Assembly (NCBI GenBank): GCA_023663915.1
Contig: JAMPGN010000249.1
Location: 1-5,738, forward strand
DNA: 5,738 bases
Direction: 5' to 3'
DNA from: Eubacterium sp.
GTDB taxonomy: Bacteria > Bacillota_A > Clostridia > Lachnospirales > Lachnospiraceae
Positions within the stretch are counted from its first letter, which is position 1, and each line of letters begins with the position of its first letter. Position numbers and translations under genes: made by a program. The notes below the pieces were generated by a model that saw only the letters and a list, made by a program, of their open reading frames with translations, made no database searches and was not told where the DNA came from. Shown here in pieces: positions 5,664-5,738 of the stretch.

Positions 5664-5737
5664 GTTTTCCTCCCATAATTTTGCCTGATTGTGATTGCCA
5701 AGTCCCTGAATCTCGCAAATCCGAAGCAATGTCCCAT
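5660..5737 (-). other. Leader of the ABC operon, or the possible tail of an upstream gene
   Basis: In the frame ending at TGA 5662-5660 this stretch is open to the window edge, with an ATG at 5737-5735. Its stop overlaps the ATPase start as ATGA, the arrangement of translationally coupled genes. The 25 residues (ending NYGRKT) match no family I know, and the ATPase frame is also open through here, so this may be untranslated leader. The rest of the region holds only the ribosome binding site at 5669-5674. Confidence 0.25.
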
Positions 5738-5738
5738 T

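Noticed and set aside
5664..5729. Extended N-terminus of the ATPase from a TTG codon
   Set aside because: The ATG at 5663 has GGGAGG at ideal spacing and gives the usual family length; the extra 22 residues do not look like the ABC fold.
1..5738. CRISPR array, insertion sequence or phage attachment at the tRNA end
   Set aside because: No spaced repeats, no transposase or integrase gene and no duplicate of the tRNA 3' end were seen elsewhere in the window.

Overview
The window looks like chromosomal DNA from a Gram-positive, low-to-middle GC anaerobe of the class Clostridia, most likely Lachnospiraceae or a near relative. This is inferred from strong AGGAGG-type ribosome binding sites, a tRNA gene without an encoded CCA, and the company of a ComFB-type protein, a CarD-type RNA polymerase binder and an FtsX-type ABC exporter. 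No mobile element, phage gene or CRISPR array is visible.

Layout from left to right: (1) 1-34, the 3' third of a + strand tRNA gene cut by the window edge, followed by a long wobble-rich terminator hairpin (40-85). (2) 109-954, minus strand, a polytopic membrane protein of the ArsP_2 / putative manganese or arsenic efflux type, with two internal repeats and a Cys/His-rich cytoplasmic or external loop. (3) 955-1169, a divergent promoter region with a repeat pair between the two promoters. (4) 1170-1439, plus strand, a small ComFB-family protein with a Cys triad. (5) 1475-1508, a perfect 12-bp bidirectional terminator between convergent genes. (6) 1576-2091, minus strand, a CarD/CdnL-type transcription factor, whose start is set by a ribosome binding site lying inside the longer open frame. 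(7) 2092-2337, a 246-nt intergenic stretch holding the CarD-family promoter, an A+T-rich upstream element and a block I cannot explain. (8) 2338-4983 and 4995-5663, minus strand, a two-gene ABC operon: an ATPase followed after 11 nt by an 881-residue, two-FtsX-domain permease. (9) 5664-5738, the leader of that operon or the tail of an upstream gene.

The genes form separate small transcription units rather than one pathway. The metal exporter and the ComFB protein share a divergent control region, which allows joint regulation. The ABC pair should act as one exporter or mechanotransmission machine of the MacB type. Its substrate cannot be read from the sequence, and no two-component system is present within the window. 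The ComFB and CarD-family genes are both known or suspected to affect global physiology: cyclic dinucleotide sensing in the first case and open-complex stabilisation by RNA polymerase in the second.

I did not find a convincing new system. The best leads are the repeat arrangement between the divergent promoters (1047-1085), the leader hairpin of the ComFB gene (1135-1151), and the unexplained block at 2208-2337.
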